NCBI RefSeq assembly: GCF_023502145.1
Contig: NZ_JAMFLI010000002.1
Location: 186,001-250,000 of the forward strand
DNA: 64,000 bases
Direction of reading: 5' to 3'
DNA from: Craterilacuibacter sp. RT1T
Lineage (GTDB): Bacteria; Pseudomonadota; Gammaproteobacteria; Burkholderiales; Chromobacteriaceae
The notes under the pieces were generated by a model. The model saw only the letters and a program-made list of their open reading frames with translations. It did not search any database and was not told the DNA's origin. Below, one piece after another: positions 63,911 to 64,000 of this stretch. Position 1 is the stretch's first letter. Each line of letters starts with the position of its first letter. A program made the position numbers and the translations under genes.

Positions 63911-64000
63911 TCAGGCGAAGTTCTTGGCCACGTAGTCCCAGTCCACCAGCTTCCAGAAGCCTTCCAGATAGTTCGGGCGGCTATTGCGGTAGTCGATGTA
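63911..64000 (-). CDS. sodB: Iron superoxide dismutase, C-terminal end only
   Basis: The last 29 codons of a gene that begins beyond the window. The frame reads YIDYRNSRPNYLEGFWKLVD then WDYVAKNFA and stop (63911), the standard C-terminus of bacterial Fe/Mn superoxide dismutases (Y-x-x-x-x-x-P and W-D-V motifs). Dismutates superoxide in the cytoplasm. The active-site ligands lie in the part not visible, so iron versus manganese is inferred from similarity to SodB. Confidence 0.88.
   Translation of the reverse strand, partial: YIDYRNSRPNYLEGFWKLVDWDYVAKNFA

Noticed and set aside
1-64000. CRISPR arrays, tRNA or rRNA genes
   Set aside because: No regularly spaced repeat series or tRNA-like cloverleaf with CCA end was noticed by eye; a computed scan was not possible.

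Overview
The window looks like one chromosomal stretch of a GC-rich betaproteobacterium, most likely of the order Neisseriales (Chromobacteriaceae-like). This is an inference from the mix of housekeeping genes on the right side (nrdA/nrdB, rlmJ, truC, nhaR, htpX, terC, dgkA, a SulP transporter and the tail of an iron superoxide dismutase gene) and from overall base use; no rRNA or tRNA gene is present to settle it.

Layout. (1) 1-6.1 kb: small secreted or lipoprotein genes, a nucleoside 2-deoxyribosyltransferase, a YfcC-type membrane carrier and a chemoreceptor. (2) 6.1-11 kb: a divergent RpoS-like sigma factor and two tandem paralogous CadC/ToxR-like membrane transcription regulators. (3) 10.98-11.78 kb: a decayed IS3-family element with one fragment in opposite orientation. 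(4) 11.9-29 kb: a large catabolic block. A ten-gene minus-strand operon (thiolase, FadB-like enzyme, CaiB-type CoA-transferase, acyl-CoA synthetase, enoyl-CoA hydratase, nitroreductase, GMC oxidoreductase, phosphotransferase, a DUF7064-like protein, a tyrosine phosphatase) meets a cytochrome P450/epoxide-hydrolase-like pair, followed by a second DUF7064-like gene and a Tat-exported amidase. It appears built to hydroxylate or oxidise, CoA-activate and beta-oxidise an unidentified hydrophobic compound. (5) 29-37.4 kb: a dead TnpB remnant, a DUF1329 protein, a serine-type sulfatase with its radical-SAM maturase, a MITE-like repeat and a pair of acyl-CoA dehydrogenases, plausibly serving the same catabolism. 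(6) 38-41.4 kb: a histidine acid phosphatase, a threonylcarbamoyl-AMP synthase and a 5'-truncated GGDEF gene. (7) 41.4-49.3 kb: a broken IS21-family element joining two truncated genes, then an isolated two-gene operon encoding a nitrilase-fold protein and a 1207-residue SMC/Rad50-like ATPase with a zinc hook, followed by an AT-rich small membrane protein. This is the best candidate for an undescribed (probably defence) system. (8) 49.4-64 kb: ordinary core genes.

Starts were chosen by ribosome-binding-site spacing, so several differ from the longest open frame. Functional names come from motifs recognised by eye; no database search was possible.
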